Positions 18,827 through 26,249 of a DNA stretch of 64,000 bases are shown here, piece by piece. Position numbers and translations under genes: made by a program. The stretch is from Algoriphagus winogradskyi. Its GTDB lineage: Bacteria; Bacteroidota; Bacteroidia; Cytophagales; Cyclobacteriaceae. The stretch is taken from positions 248,001-312,000 of the forward strand of contig NZ_FXUA01000005.1 of assembly GCF_900182815.1 (NCBI RefSeq), written 5' to 3'. Each line of letters opens with the position of its first letter. Position 1 is the stretch's first letter. A model generated the notes under the pieces. The model was not told the origin of the DNA, did not search any database, and saw only the letters and a program-made list of their open reading frames with translations.

Positions 18827-18878
18827 AAGAGTTACTATTAAAAGGATTTCATTATTCCGGCCAAATTTGAACTGTGAT

Positions 18879-18911
18879 TTGGTCTCTTTTAGTGATTAAT
18901 AAATATATTTG
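18879..18911 (+). promoter_or_regulatory. nqrF: Promoter of nqrF
   Basis: TTG at 18879-18881 and TATATTTG at 18904-18911, spaced by 22 bp, match the Bacteroidota consensus and lie 47 bp before the nqrF start. Confidence 0.6.
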
Positions 18912-18958
18912 TGCTCCCGTATTGGGCCAATCCATAAGAAAAATTAAACCAAAATTTC

Positions 18959-20260
18959 ATGGGTTCAGTAATTATTACATCCATCGTAGCTTTTACAGTA
19001 ATCATATTGCTACTGGTATTTATTCTCCTTTTTGCCCAGTCGAAACTGGTCAACTCAGGTGATGTCAACATTATAATTAATGGTGACACTAGTTCTCCAA
19101 TCGTGACTGCAGCTGGTACAACCCTGCTTTCTACACTTGGGGGGCAAAAAATCTTCCTTCCATCCGCTTGCGGTGGTGGTGGAACTTGCGCTATGTGTAA
19201 ATGCGTGGTCGAAGAAGGTGGTGGAGAAGTTCTACCTACCGAAGTCGGTCACTTGAGCAGAGCTGAGCAGCAAAGTAACGTCCGCCTCGCGTGTCAGGTG
19301 AAAGTGAAAAATGACATGAAGATCCGCGTTCCTGAGGAGATCTTTGGTATCAAGAAGTGGGAGTGTGAGGTTATCTCTAACTACAACGTTTCTACCTTCA
19401 TCAAAGAATTCAAAGTGAAACTCCCTGAAGGAGAAACTCTTGAGTTTGAAGCGGGTGGATACATTCAGATTGACGTTCCTGTAATCACAGTGAATTTCAA
19501 AGGAATGGATATCACTCCGCATCCTGATCTAGGTCACCCAGCAGATGTTTACCAAAGCGATTGGGACAAATTCGGTCTTTGGGACTTGACCATGAAGAAT
19601 GATGAGGAGCTTTTCAGAGCTTATTCCATGGCTAATCACCCAGCAGAAGGTAACATCGTAATGCTTACGATTCGTATTGCTACTCCACCATGGGATAGAG
19701 CGAATAACAAGTGGATGGATGTAAATCCTGGTGTTTGTTCTTCTTATGTGTTCTCTAGAGTTCCTGGTGATAAAGTAACTATCTCTGGACCTTACGGTGA
19801 ATTCCACATTAATCCTACCCAACGCGAGATGGTTTACATCGGTGGTGGTGCAGGTATGGCTCCATTGAGAGCACAGATTTTCCACCTTTTCCATACTGAA
19901 AAAACCAGCAGAAAAGTTTCTTACTGGTACGGTGGTAGATCTAAAAAAGAGCTTTTCTATGTGCCTCAATTCAGAGACATTGAGAAAGACTTCCCTAACT
20001 TCCAATTCAACATTGGTCTATCGGAGCCACTTCCGGAAGACAATTGGAAAATCAAGAAAACTCCGGAAGATGAAGGTGACGGTTACGTTGGTTTCATTCA
20101 CCAAGTATTATATGATAACTATCTAAAGAATCATCCTGAGCCAGATGAGGTGGAATATTACCTATGCGGCCCTCCTTTGATGAACTCAGCAGTTTTGAAA
20201 TTGCTAGATGATCTGGGAATTCCTCAGGAGAACATCCGATTTGACGACTTCGGAGGTTAA
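18959..20260 (+). CDS. nqrF: Na+-translocating NADH:quinone reductase subunit F
   Basis: Electron-input subunit of the sodium-pumping NQR complex: oxidises NADH and passes electrons through FAD and a 2Fe-2S cluster. The 433-residue protein has one N-terminal membrane helix (about 4-26), a ferredoxin domain with cysteines in [14 protein letters not shown] (about residues 69-82) and LACQ, an FAD domain with RAYSMANHP, and an NADH domain with [14 protein letters not shown] and the C-terminal [10 protein letters not shown]. It has its own promoter and terminator here. The other subunits (nqrA-E) are not in this window, so it appears detached from the usual operon. Confidence 0.95.
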   Translation: MGSVIITSIVAFTVIILLLVFILLFAQSKLVNSGDVNIIINGDTSSPIVTAAGTTLLSTLGGQKIFLPSACGGGGTCAMCKCVVEEGGGEVLPTEVGHLSRAEQQSNVRLACQVKVKNDMKIRVPEEIFGIKKWECEVISNYNVSTFIKEFKVKLPEGETLEFEAGGYIQIDVPVITVNFKGMDITPHPDLGHPADVYQSDWDKFGLWDLTMKNDEELFRAYSMANHPAEGNIVMLTIRIATPPWDRANNKWMDVNPGVCSSYVFSRVPGDKVTISGPYGEFHINPTQREMVYIGGGAGMAPLRAQIFHLFHTEKTSRKVSYWYGGRSKKELFYVPQFRDIEKDFPNFQFNIGLSEPLPEDNWKIKKTPEDEGDGYVGFIHQVLYDNYLKNHPEPDEVEYYLCGPPLMNSAVLKLLDDLGIPQENIRFDDFGG

Positions 20261-20273
20261 TCAAAAACAAAAG

Positions 20274-20297
20274 ATCCCGCTTCGGCGGGATTTTTTA
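20274..20297 (+). terminator. Terminator of nqrF
   Basis: ATCCCGC (20274-20280) and GCGGGAT (20285-20291) with a stable TTCG tetraloop, followed by a T-run. Confidence 0.92.
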
Positions 20298-20344
20298 TTT
20301 AAGAACCATTTTTGATTATTTTTACCCTAGACTATCACCCCTTT

Positions 20345-21496
20345 ATGAATATCCAATCTTATTTTGACCCAGTAGCCGAATACCTTTGGCAGAAGAAGTA
20401 TCAAAACAATTCATTCTTTAAGCAAATCCATTTTTTCGGAGAGGAATTTCCTGATCTCAAAGGTGTACAAATAGCCTTAGTCGGAATCAAAGAAAATCGA
20501 GGTTTGGGCAAAGTGGAAAGTGCGGATAGAGGTAGTAGTGAGATTCGTGAGAAACTTTATGAGCTGAAAAAAGGCTTTGGGGCATATAGAGTAGCTGATT
20601 TAGGAGATTTGATTTCAGGAGAGAAATTGAGTGACACGTATCAACGAATGCAGGAGGTAGGAGATTACTTGATGAAACATCAGATTCTGCCAATTTACTT
20701 TGGAGGTTCGCACGATCTGGACTACGGGCAGTATTTGTCCTATCAAAAAATGAAAAAGCTGGTCAGCCTGTTGACTGTAGATGCCAAATTAGACATGGAA
20801 GAAGATGGTCCACTTGCGGATCAACATACACAGGAGATCATTCTTCATCAGCCTAATTTTCTCTTTTCATCTGCCCATCTTGCTTACCAAAGCTTTCTAG
20901 TTGATCCATCGCTGATCAATGTGGTAGAAAAGCTTTATTTTGAGCATGTGCGCTTGGGAGAATTGAGAAGTGAGTTTAAAGAAGTAGAGCCTTTGATTCG
21001 AAATGCAGATTTGTTAAGTTTTGATTTGTGCGCTATTCAGTCTGCTGATGCTCCTGGGGCTGTGAATGCTGAACCTTTCGGACTGACAGCCGAAGAAGCG
21101 TGCCAGATTTGCTGGTTTGCGGGGACAAATGAAAAGTTGAGTTCCATCGGAATATATGGTTACGAACCTTATTATGATGATGCTGCAAATAAGACAGCCA
21201 AGGTGGTTTCTGTAATGATTTGGTATTTCTTAGAAGGGTTTTACTCCCGCAAGGATAGCCTTTCTTTTAAAAGCAGTGATTATACAAAGTATACAGTTTC
21301 CTTGGATACGAAGCCAAATACCTTGGTTTTCTACAAAAGTAAGCGAAGCGGCAAATGGTGGATGGAGATTCCACATAATGAAACAGAGAAATTTGACCGA
21401 GTGAGTACAGTTCCTTGTAGCTACGCGGATTATCAGATGGCTCAAAAAGGAGAGATCCCTGAGCGGTGGATTAATGCTCAGATCAAATTGCTTTGA
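20345..21496 (+). CDS. Arginase/formiminoglutamase-fold protein with altered metal site
   Basis: A 383-residue ureohydrolase-family protein with a C-terminal extension of about 80 residues. Expected metal motifs are recognisable but changed. GGSHDLDYG keeps the His (H123). TVDAKLD keeps D146 and D150 but has K148 where the family has His. SFDLCAIQSADAPG keeps D227 but has C229 where the second Asp should be. Two of six manganese ligands are therefore replaced, so hydrolase activity is doubtful or uses a different metal arrangement. The ATG at 20345 (MNIQSYFDPV) is preferred to a TTG at 20312. It heads a four-gene run with the cytochrome b5-like, kinase-like and murQ genes. Confidence 0.8.
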   Translation: MNIQSYFDPVAEYLWQKKYQNNSFFKQIHFFGEEFPDLKGVQIALVGIKENRGLGKVESADRGSSEIREKLYELKKGFGAYRVADLGDLISGEKLSDTYQRMQEVGDYLMKHQILPIYFGGSHDLDYGQYLSYQKMKKLVSLLTVDAKLDMEEDGPLADQHTQEIILHQPNFLFSSAHLAYQSFLVDPSLINVVEKLYFEHVRLGELRSEFKEVEPLIRNADLLSFDLCAIQSADAPGAVNAEPFGLTAEEACQICWFAGTNEKLSSIGIYGYEPYYDDAANKTAKVVSVMIWYFLEGFYSRKDSLSFKSSDYTKYTVSLDTKPNTLVFYKSKRSGKWWMEIPHNETEKFDRVSTVPCSYADYQMAQKGEIPERWINAQIKLL

Positions 21497-21564
21497 TGAA
21501 ATTTGAGCATGGCCAAAGCGTCAAGGGCAGTAAGCTCATTAAAAATGAGAGATTCCATTTGGCC
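21496..21564 (+). repeat. Intergenic element copy A (upstream of cytochrome b5-like gene)
   Basis: Begins ATGAAATTTGAGC (21496-21508), overlapping the stop codon of the arginase-like gene. It has a 36-nt middle and ends ATGAGAGATTCCATTTGGCC (21545-21564), 13 nt before the next ATG. GGCCAAA near its start can pair with TTTGGCC at its end, and CTCATT/AATGAG forms an inner hairpin. Three other copies of the same layout exist in this window. Confidence 0.7.
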
Positions 21565-21577
21565 AAAAAAATATTAT

Positions 21578-21811
21578 ATGGACATGAATACTTATACAAA
21601 GCAACAATTGGCACTTCGAAATGGCCAGGATAAGCCTGAAATTTGGGTTGCTTACCAAGGTGTCATATATGATGTCAGCAGGTCAAGACTTTGGAAGAAA
21701 GGCATGCATTACGAGCATTGGGCAGGACAGGATTTGACTGAGGAATTGCCAGATGCACCACATACAGAAAAAGTATTTGAGAAATTTGAAGCCATTGGGC
21801 AACTAGCATAA
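21578..21811 (+). CDS. Cytochrome b5-like heme/steroid-binding domain protein
   Basis: A 77-residue single-domain protein of the small prokaryotic cytochrome b5-like family. It reads TKQQLALRNGQDKPEIWVAY, then GVIYDVSRS, GMHYEHWAGQDLT (first candidate axial His) and DAPHTEKVFEKF (second candidate His). It probably binds heme or a hydrophobic ligand; its partner is not visible. The start at 21578 (MDMNTYT) is chosen because the segment before it belongs to the conserved intergenic element; 21584 is an alternative. The stop codon directly abuts the ATG of the next gene. Confidence 0.8.
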   Translation: MDMNTYTKQQLALRNGQDKPEIWVAYQGVIYDVSRSRLWKKGMHYEHWAGQDLTEELPDAPHTEKVFEKFEAIGQLA

Positions 21812-22654
21812 ATGATTTTAATCGCAGATAGTGGTTCCAGCAAGACGGACTGGAGAGTTATTCATTCTGACCATAAAATTAGTCAGCATCGTGGAATAGG
21901 GTTTAATCCCTATTACCAAACCTCCGAAGAGATGGCTATTCAAATGAAAGATGACTTTCTGGTTAATCTGGAATCTGAAATAAAAGAAATATATTTCTAT
22001 GGAGCCGGCTGCTCGAGTCCTGATAGGAAGAATGAAGTTTCATCAGCACTAAAGACAGTTTTTCCAACTGCTAAAATTAGTATTGATCATGATCTTGCGG
22101 CAGCTGCTAGGTCCACATGTGGTCATCAGCCTGGGATAGCTTGTATTTTGGGTACTGGTTCAAATAGCTGTGACTACGATGGTGTTCAAATAGTAGCCTC
22201 TCGTCCAGCACCAGGCTACATCTTCGGTGATGAAGGAGGAGGAGGCTATGTAGGAAGAAAACTTCTAAAGGATTTTATCAATGATGAAATGCCAACTGAA
22301 ATCAAAAAAGAGCTTGTAGAAAACTTTCATCTTACAAATACTGTGATTCAGGAACATGTTTATCAAAAGCCATTTCCTAATCGATACATGGCCAGCTTTT
22401 GCAGATTTATCACTGAGCATAAATCCAATTCCTATTGCTATATGCTCTATTACAATTCCTTTCAGGATTTCTTCCAACAACATGTGATGAAGTATAAGGA
22501 TTATACGGAAAAGCCTGTCAATTTCGTGGGTTCTATAGCCTATTATAATAGTGATATCCTTCGTAAAGCTGCCTCAGATGTCCATATTAATGTAAATTTA
22601 ATCATTGAAAGCCCCATAGCTGGCTTGACACTTTACCACCAAGAGAACTTATGA
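21812..22654 (+). CDS. BadF/BadG-type ATPase, N-acetylglucosamine kinase-like
   Basis: A 280-residue ASKHA-fold kinase. The N-terminus LIADSGSSKTDWRV is the phosphate-1 motif, ILGTGSNSC is phosphate-2, and GYIFGDEGGGGYVGRKLLKD is the signature of the N-acetylglucosamine kinase branch of the BadF/BadG family. It likely phosphorylates GlcNAc or MurNAc from cell-wall turnover (inference from family and the adjacent murQ). The ATG directly abuts the upstream stop, so translation is coupled. Its stop codon TGA lies inside copy B of the intergenic element. Confidence 0.85.
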   Translation: MILIADSGSSKTDWRVIHSDHKISQHRGIGFNPYYQTSEEMAIQMKDDFLVNLESEIKEIYFYGAGCSSPDRKNEVSSALKTVFPTAKISIDHDLAAAARSTCGHQPGIACILGTGSNSCDYDGVQIVASRPAPGYIFGDEGGGGYVGRKLLKDFINDEMPTEIKKELVENFHLTNTVIQEHVYQKPFPNRYMASFCRFITEHKSNSYCYMLYYNSFQDFFQQHVMKYKDYTEKPVNFVGSIAYYNSDILRKAASDVHINVNLIIESPIAGLTLYHQENL

Positions 22655-22718
22655 AATCGAGCATGACACAAGCCTCACACATTGTGGTGATTATTTCATG
22701 CGAAGATTCCATGTGGCC
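22651..22718 (+). repeat. Intergenic element copy B (upstream of murQ)
   Basis: ATGAAATCGAGC (22651-22662), whose ATGA contains the stop codon of the upstream kinase gene; a 35-nt middle; then ATGCGAAGATTCCATGTGGCC, counted from 22698 to 22718, with the next ATG 22 nt further. CACA in the first part can pair with TGTG in the last, and GCATGA/TCATGC form an arm around a TCAC/GTGA hairpin. The element frame is open for 23 codons from its first ATG. Confidence 0.75.
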
Positions 22719-22740
22719 TTAAAAGTCAAATTATATACAC

Positions 22741-23553
22741 ATGAAGGTAACTGAAAGTACTTCTCTATATGACAATCTAGAACAGATGGATGTCATTTCT
22801 ATTCTTCAAAATATTAACCGGGAAGATAAAAAAGTAGCCCTTGCGGTTGAGAAAGTTATTCCGAATATTAATGGATTGATCGAGCAGATTGTGCCGAGGA
22901 TGGAGAAAGGCGGAAGATTGATTTACATAGGTGCTGGGACCAGTGGTAGGCTAGGCGTATTGGATGCATCAGAGTGTCCGCCAACCTATGGTGTGCCATT
23001 CGATATGGTATTAGGACTTATTGCGGGAGGAGATAAAGCGATCAGGAAAGCTGTGGAAAATGCGGAAGATGATGCGGGTCAGGCTTGGAATGATATTCTG
23101 GAATACGGCTTTAACGAAAATGATACGGTGATCGGAATAGCTGCGTCTGGTACCACTCCTTATGTAATTGGTGGCGTAAAAATAGCGCGCGCGAGAGGTC
23201 TTTTGACAGGGAGTATTACCTGTAATCCGGATTCGCCGCTTTCAAAAGAAGTAGAGCACCCCATAGAAGCAGTGGTGGGTCCAGAATTTATCACAGGGAG
23301 CACACGAATGAAATCAGGCACCGCGCAGAAGTTGATTCTTAATATGATTTCCACTACTGTGATGATTAAGCTAGGGAAAGTGAAAGGAAATAAAATGGTG
23401 GATATGCAGCTTTCCAATGCTAAGTTGGTACAGCGTGGAACCAAAATGATCATGGAAGCTACAGGATTAGAAGAGGAAACAGCTTACAAACTATTGCTTA
23501 GTGAAGGGTCAGTGAGAAAGGCGACTGAGTATTTTTATAAGCATCTGAACTAG
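22741..23553 (+). CDS. murQ: N-acetylmuramic acid 6-phosphate etherase
   Basis: Cleaves the lactyl ether of MurNAc-6-phosphate to give GlcNAc-6-phosphate in peptidoglycan recycling. The 270-residue SIS-domain protein has the MurQ signatures IYIGAGTSGRLGVLDASECPPT and GPEFITGSTRMKSGTAQKLILN. It is slightly shorter than the about 300 residues of E. coli MurQ, mostly at the termini. It follows the GlcNAc-kinase-like gene, which fits an amino-sugar recycling pair. An intergenic element (22651-22718) precedes its start. Confidence 0.96.
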   Translation: MKVTESTSLYDNLEQMDVISILQNINREDKKVALAVEKVIPNINGLIEQIVPRMEKGGRLIYIGAGTSGRLGVLDASECPPTYGVPFDMVLGLIAGGDKAIRKAVENAEDDAGQAWNDILEYGFNENDTVIGIAASGTTPYVIGGVKIARARGLLTGSITCNPDSPLSKEVEHPIEAVVGPEFITGSTRMKSGTAQKLILNMISTTVMIKLGKVKGNKMVDMQLSNAKLVQRGTKMIMEATGLEEETAYKLLLSEGSVRKATEYFYKHLN

Positions 23554-23561
23554 ATTTCAGA

Positions 23562-23637
23562 AAACCTTCCAGGTTTACATGATGGAGTAGTGATGAATTA
23601 TGGATTCCTTAGTCTTTTATAGAAACCTGGAAGGTTT
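23562..23637. repeat. 15-bp inverted repeat after murQ
   Basis: AAACCTTCCAGGTTT (23562-23576) and its exact reverse complement AAACCTGGAAGGTTT (23623-23637) enclose 46 bp. Each arm is itself close to palindromic. It lies 9 bp after the murQ stop. It could be a REP-like intergenic repeat or a 3' RNA structure; no T-run follows, so it is not a standard terminator. Confidence 0.65.
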
Positions 23638-23689
23638 ATGAATTAGGAATATTTTTGAATGCAATGATTAGATATCTCAAAAGAGGCTG

Positions 23690-23697
23690 TATCTTTG
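23690..23697 (+). promoter_or_regulatory. Possible -7 box of the pseudouridine synthase gene
   Basis: TATCTTTG matches the TAnnTTTG consensus 72 bp before the start at 23770. No properly spaced -33 TTG is visible. Confidence 0.4.
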
Positions 23698-23769
23698 CAG
23701 CCCGATTAAGGGATTGAAAACCAATCGCTTAATCACACACAATCAATCCAGCAGTGATGCTGCAAATCT

Positions 23770-25098
23770 ATGAGAGATAACAATTCGAAAAAGCCGTTTT
23801 TCGGCGAAGGAAAAAAAGATTCCAACTCTTCCAATTCTGGCCAAAGAGGTGGATACAAAGGGAAATCACAAGGATTCAATAAATCCAAAGATTCTGGATT
23901 TTCTAAGTCTGGCTCAGCAAAGAAGCCCTTCAGCACTAGTGAAGATGACTTTTCTGATTTCAATAAAAAGCCAAGAACAAATAAAAAATCGGGGTTTAAA
24001 ACCTTAGGCGAGAAGAAATTTGGTTCTAAATCGAATTTTGGAACTAAGAAAGACCAAGGTGCTGACTTTACTGAAAAGAAAGATTTTGGTGCTGGCAAGA
24101 AGCAATTTTTCGCCAAAAAAGAAGAAGCCGATCGGCCAAAGCCATACAATAGAGATTCTAAAGGAGGTAAGCCGCAATCTTCTGAAAAACCAGAAGGACT
24201 TATCTACAAAGGCCGTGGAAAGGACCAAAAGCCAGTTTTTGCAGCTGGAAGACCGACCTACAAGTCTGATAAGAAAGAGAACAAGGGTTTCGGTAAGAAG
24301 CGTTTTGTAGATCAGGATACCAACGTAGAGCGTCCGGATTACAACTTTGACTCTCTTCCTCAGAAAAAGAAGAAGTTGGAGAATGAGGACAACCTTATTC
24401 GCCTAAATAAATACATCGCTAATTCTGGTATTTGCAGTAGGAGAGAAGCAGATTCTTTGATTAGCCAAGGTCTTGTTTCACTGAACGGTGAGGTATGTAC
24501 TGAGCTAGGTCGTAAAGTGAAGAAAACTGACCGTGTAGTTTATCAAGGAAGAAAGATCAATCCTGAGAAGCCTACTTATGTGTTGCTGAATAAGCCAAAG
24601 GATTTTATCACTACGACAGATGATCCTATGGATCGGAAGACAGTAATGAACCTAGTGGGAAATGCCTGTGAAGAGCGTATTTTTCCTGTTGGTAGATTGG
24701 ATAGAAATACGACTGGGCTTTTGTTATTCACTAATGATGGCGAATTAGCGGCTAAGCTTTCCCATCCTTCCAATGAGATCAAAAAGATTTATCAGGTGAC
24801 TTTGGATAAGCCACTTACTAAGAAAGACGAAGAGGCAATTATCGAAGGTTTAACACTTGAAGATGGCAAAGTTGAAGTAGATGATATGCAAGTTTTATCC
24901 TTGGATCGTACGATTCTAGGTTTGGAGATTCACGTTGGTAGAAATAGAATAGTCCGTAGGATCTTTGCCCACTTGGGCTATGAAGTTACTGCGCTGGATC
25001 GAGTAGTCTATGCAGGCTTGGATAAAAAAGATTTGAAACGAGGACATTATCGATTCCTTTCTGAGCAAGAAGTGATTCGATTAAAGTTCTTCATATAA
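23770..25098 (+). CDS. RsuA/RluB-type pseudouridine synthase with long disordered N-terminus
   Basis: Isomerises uridine in rRNA, most likely the large subunit (RluB-like). The 442-residue protein begins with about 205 residues of Lys/Ser/Gly/Phe-rich low-complexity sequence, then an S4 RNA-binding domain (about 210-255, IRLNKYIANSGICSRREADSL) and the catalytic domain with GRLDRNTTGLLL, catalytic Asp near residue 311, and HVGRNRIVRRIFAHLGYEV. The N-terminal extension is much longer than in enterobacterial RluB but is common in Bacteroidota; it may bind RNA non-specifically (inference). Monocistronic, with a strong terminator. Confidence 0.92.
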   Translation: MRDNNSKKPFFGEGKKDSNSSNSGQRGGYKGKSQGFNKSKDSGFSKSGSAKKPFSTSEDDFSDFNKKPRTNKKSGFKTLGEKKFGSKSNFGTKKDQGADFTEKKDFGAGKKQFFAKKEEADRPKPYNRDSKGGKPQSSEKPEGLIYKGRGKDQKPVFAAGRPTYKSDKKENKGFGKKRFVDQDTNVERPDYNFDSLPQKKKKLENEDNLIRLNKYIANSGICSRREADSLISQGLVSLNGEVCTELGRKVKKTDRVVYQGRKINPEKPTYVLLNKPKDFITTTDDPMDRKTVMNLVGNACEERIFPVGRLDRNTTGLLLFTNDGELAAKLSHPSNEIKKIYQVTLDKPLTKKDEEAIIEGLTLEDGKVEVDDMQVLSLDRTILGLEIHVGRNRIVRRIFAHLGYEVTALDRVVYAGLDKKDLKRGHYRFLSEQEVIRLKFFI

Positions 25099-25101
25099 GT
25101 A

Positions 25102-25130
25102 AAAAAAGCTCCCGATTTGGGAGCTTTTTT
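25102..25130 (+). terminator. Terminator of the pseudouridine synthase gene
   Basis: AAAAAAGCTCCC (25102-25113) pairs with GGGAGCTTTTTT (25119-25130) over a 5-nt loop. A-run and T-run make it potentially bidirectional, also serving the minus-strand thioredoxin gene. Confidence 0.9.
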
Positions 25131-25228
25131 ATTTCAATTTACACGTAATAAGTGTAAAGAACCATGCTGAGAGCGCGGTTTTTCTGTTTCAGTTAGCTTG
25201 CTTCGCCAGAAGCTGAACAAAGCGATTT

Positions 25229-25534
25229 TTACACAAATCCTTTTAGCCCTTGCTTCAAATCCCTTTTAGTAATCAGTCCTCCCTTTCTCCATAGGATTTT
25301 CCCTTTTTTGAAAAGTATGTAATTAGGGATGGAGCGCACTGCGAACTGTTGAGCCAATTGTGGACTTTTATCAATATTGATTTTCAGCAACTTAATTTTT
25401 CCTCCCAATTCTGTTAATACTTCATGAATGATAGGATCCATTGTCTGGCAGGGTCCGCACCAGTCTGCATAGAAATCTACGAGGACTGCATCCTGACTCT
25501 TGCTAATGATAACTTTGGGGTTCTTTTTTGGCAT
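25229..25534 (-). CDS. Thioredoxin-family protein
   Basis: A 101-residue single thioredoxin domain with the active-site motif WCGPC (in FYADWCGPCQTMDPI), the cis-proline loop IPNYILF, and no signal peptide, so a cytoplasmic dithiol-disulfide oxidoreductase. Length and motif match classic thioredoxin, but whether it is the main thioredoxin or a paralogue cannot be told. It stands alone between two terminators. Confidence 0.9.
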   Translation of the reverse strand: MPKKNPKVIISKSQDAVLVDFYADWCGPCQTMDPIIHEVLTELGGKIKLLKINIDKSPQLAQQFAVRSIPNYILFKKGKILWRKGGLITKRDLKQGLKGFV

Positions 25535-25548
25535 AGCTGGAAAACAAA

Positions 25549-25583
25549 GAAGCCGCTAATTCGAGATCGAGTTAGCGGCTTCT
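25549..25583 (-). terminator. Terminator of the bamA-ompH operon
   Basis: On the minus strand AGAAGCCGCTAA and TTAGCGGCTTCT form an 11-12 bp stem downstream of the ompH stop at 25600, followed by a T-rich stretch (TTTGTTTT). Confidence 0.85.
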
Positions 25584-25599
25584 AGTTACTAGTGGTTAA

Positions 25600-26142
25600 T
25601 TAATTGGCTGCTGGAGCAGCTGGCATTTCAAGACCTAATTTCGTCAAAACTAGCTCGGTGAATTTATCTTCTTCTTTAGTGTAGAGAAGGATAGGCGCTT
25701 GTCCAGCAGATTCAGCGAAAATATGTGTATAGTTATTTTCAGCTGCTACTGCGTTAATAGCATTTACGACTTTAGTTTGTACTGGACCTAGAAGTTCACC
25801 TAATTTTCTCTGGTAGCTGATCTGAGAGTCTGACTCCATTTTCTGCAAACTATTTTGAAGAGCAGTCAGCTCATTTACTTTTGCAGCTCTAGCTTCTTCA
25901 GTCATGGACTGTGATGCTTGCTCAAATGCCTGAACTTGGCGCTGGAAATCTTCACCTTTTAATTGCATTGTGGTTTGCAGCTGAGTTTCGTAGTCTTTGA
26001 TATCAGCAGCAATTTGCTCCATCTCTGGCATTAAATCCATGATAAATTCTACGTTGGTATAACCAATCTTTACTTCTTGAGCCTGAGCTGCGAATCCTAC
26101 GCAAAGCAATGCTACTGCGGAAAGGATAACTTTTACTTTCAT
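25600..26142 (-). CDS. OmpH/Skp-family periplasmic chaperone (first copy)
   Basis: A 180-residue secreted protein with a signal peptide ending AAQAQ, then the Skp-like layout: short beta strand (KIGYTNVEFIMDLMP), long coiled-coil arms rich in Gln, Glu and Met (about residues 38-115), and a second beta segment (NYTHIFAESAG). Skp holds unfolded outer-membrane proteins in the periplasm for delivery to BamA, encoded two genes upstream. The Ala/Pro tail (MPAAPAAN) is unusual but harmless. Intergenic element C lies just upstream of its start. Confidence 0.92.
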   Translation of the reverse strand: MKVKVILSAVALLCVGFAAQAQEVKIGYTNVEFIMDLMPEMEQIAADIKDYETQLQTTMQLKGEDFQRQVQAFEQASQSMTEEARAAKVNELTALQNSLQKMESDSQISYQRKLGELLGPVQTKVVNAINAVAAENNYTHIFAESAGQAPILLYTKEEDKFTELVLTKLGLEMPAAPAAN

Positions 26143-26165
26143 ATGAATTTGTTTTGTTTTTAAAT

Positions 26166-26232
26166 GGTCACATGGAATCTCGCATCGTTTAGAATCAGTA
26201 AGTTATTGACTCTTAAGTTTGCTCGATTTCAT
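26166..26232 (-). repeat. Intergenic element copy C (upstream of ompH)
   Basis: On the minus strand: ATGAAATCGAGC (26232-26221), a 35-nt middle containing AAGAGTCA, then ATGCGAGATTCCATGTGACC (26185-26166). It lies 17 nt after the stop of the second OmpH gene and 23 nt before the ATG of the first. GTCA in the middle can pair with TGAC at the end. Confidence 0.75.
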
Positions 26233-26249
26233 CATTTCTGTGTTTCTTT

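Noticed and set aside
19529..20005. Minus-strand open frame of 158 codons inside nqrF
   Set aside because: Shadow of the nqrF coding strand; its His/Arg/Ser-rich composition is typical of antisense frames.
21496..22718. Elements A and B as MITE-like transposons
   Set aside because: The two ends are not inverted repeats of each other and no target-site duplication is visible, so a transposon origin is not supported, though a repeat family remains possible.
23733..24149. Long minus-strand open frame opposite the pseudouridine synthase N-terminus
   Set aside because: It mirrors the low-complexity Lys/Ser/Phe coding region and has no independent features; the plus-strand gene is certain.
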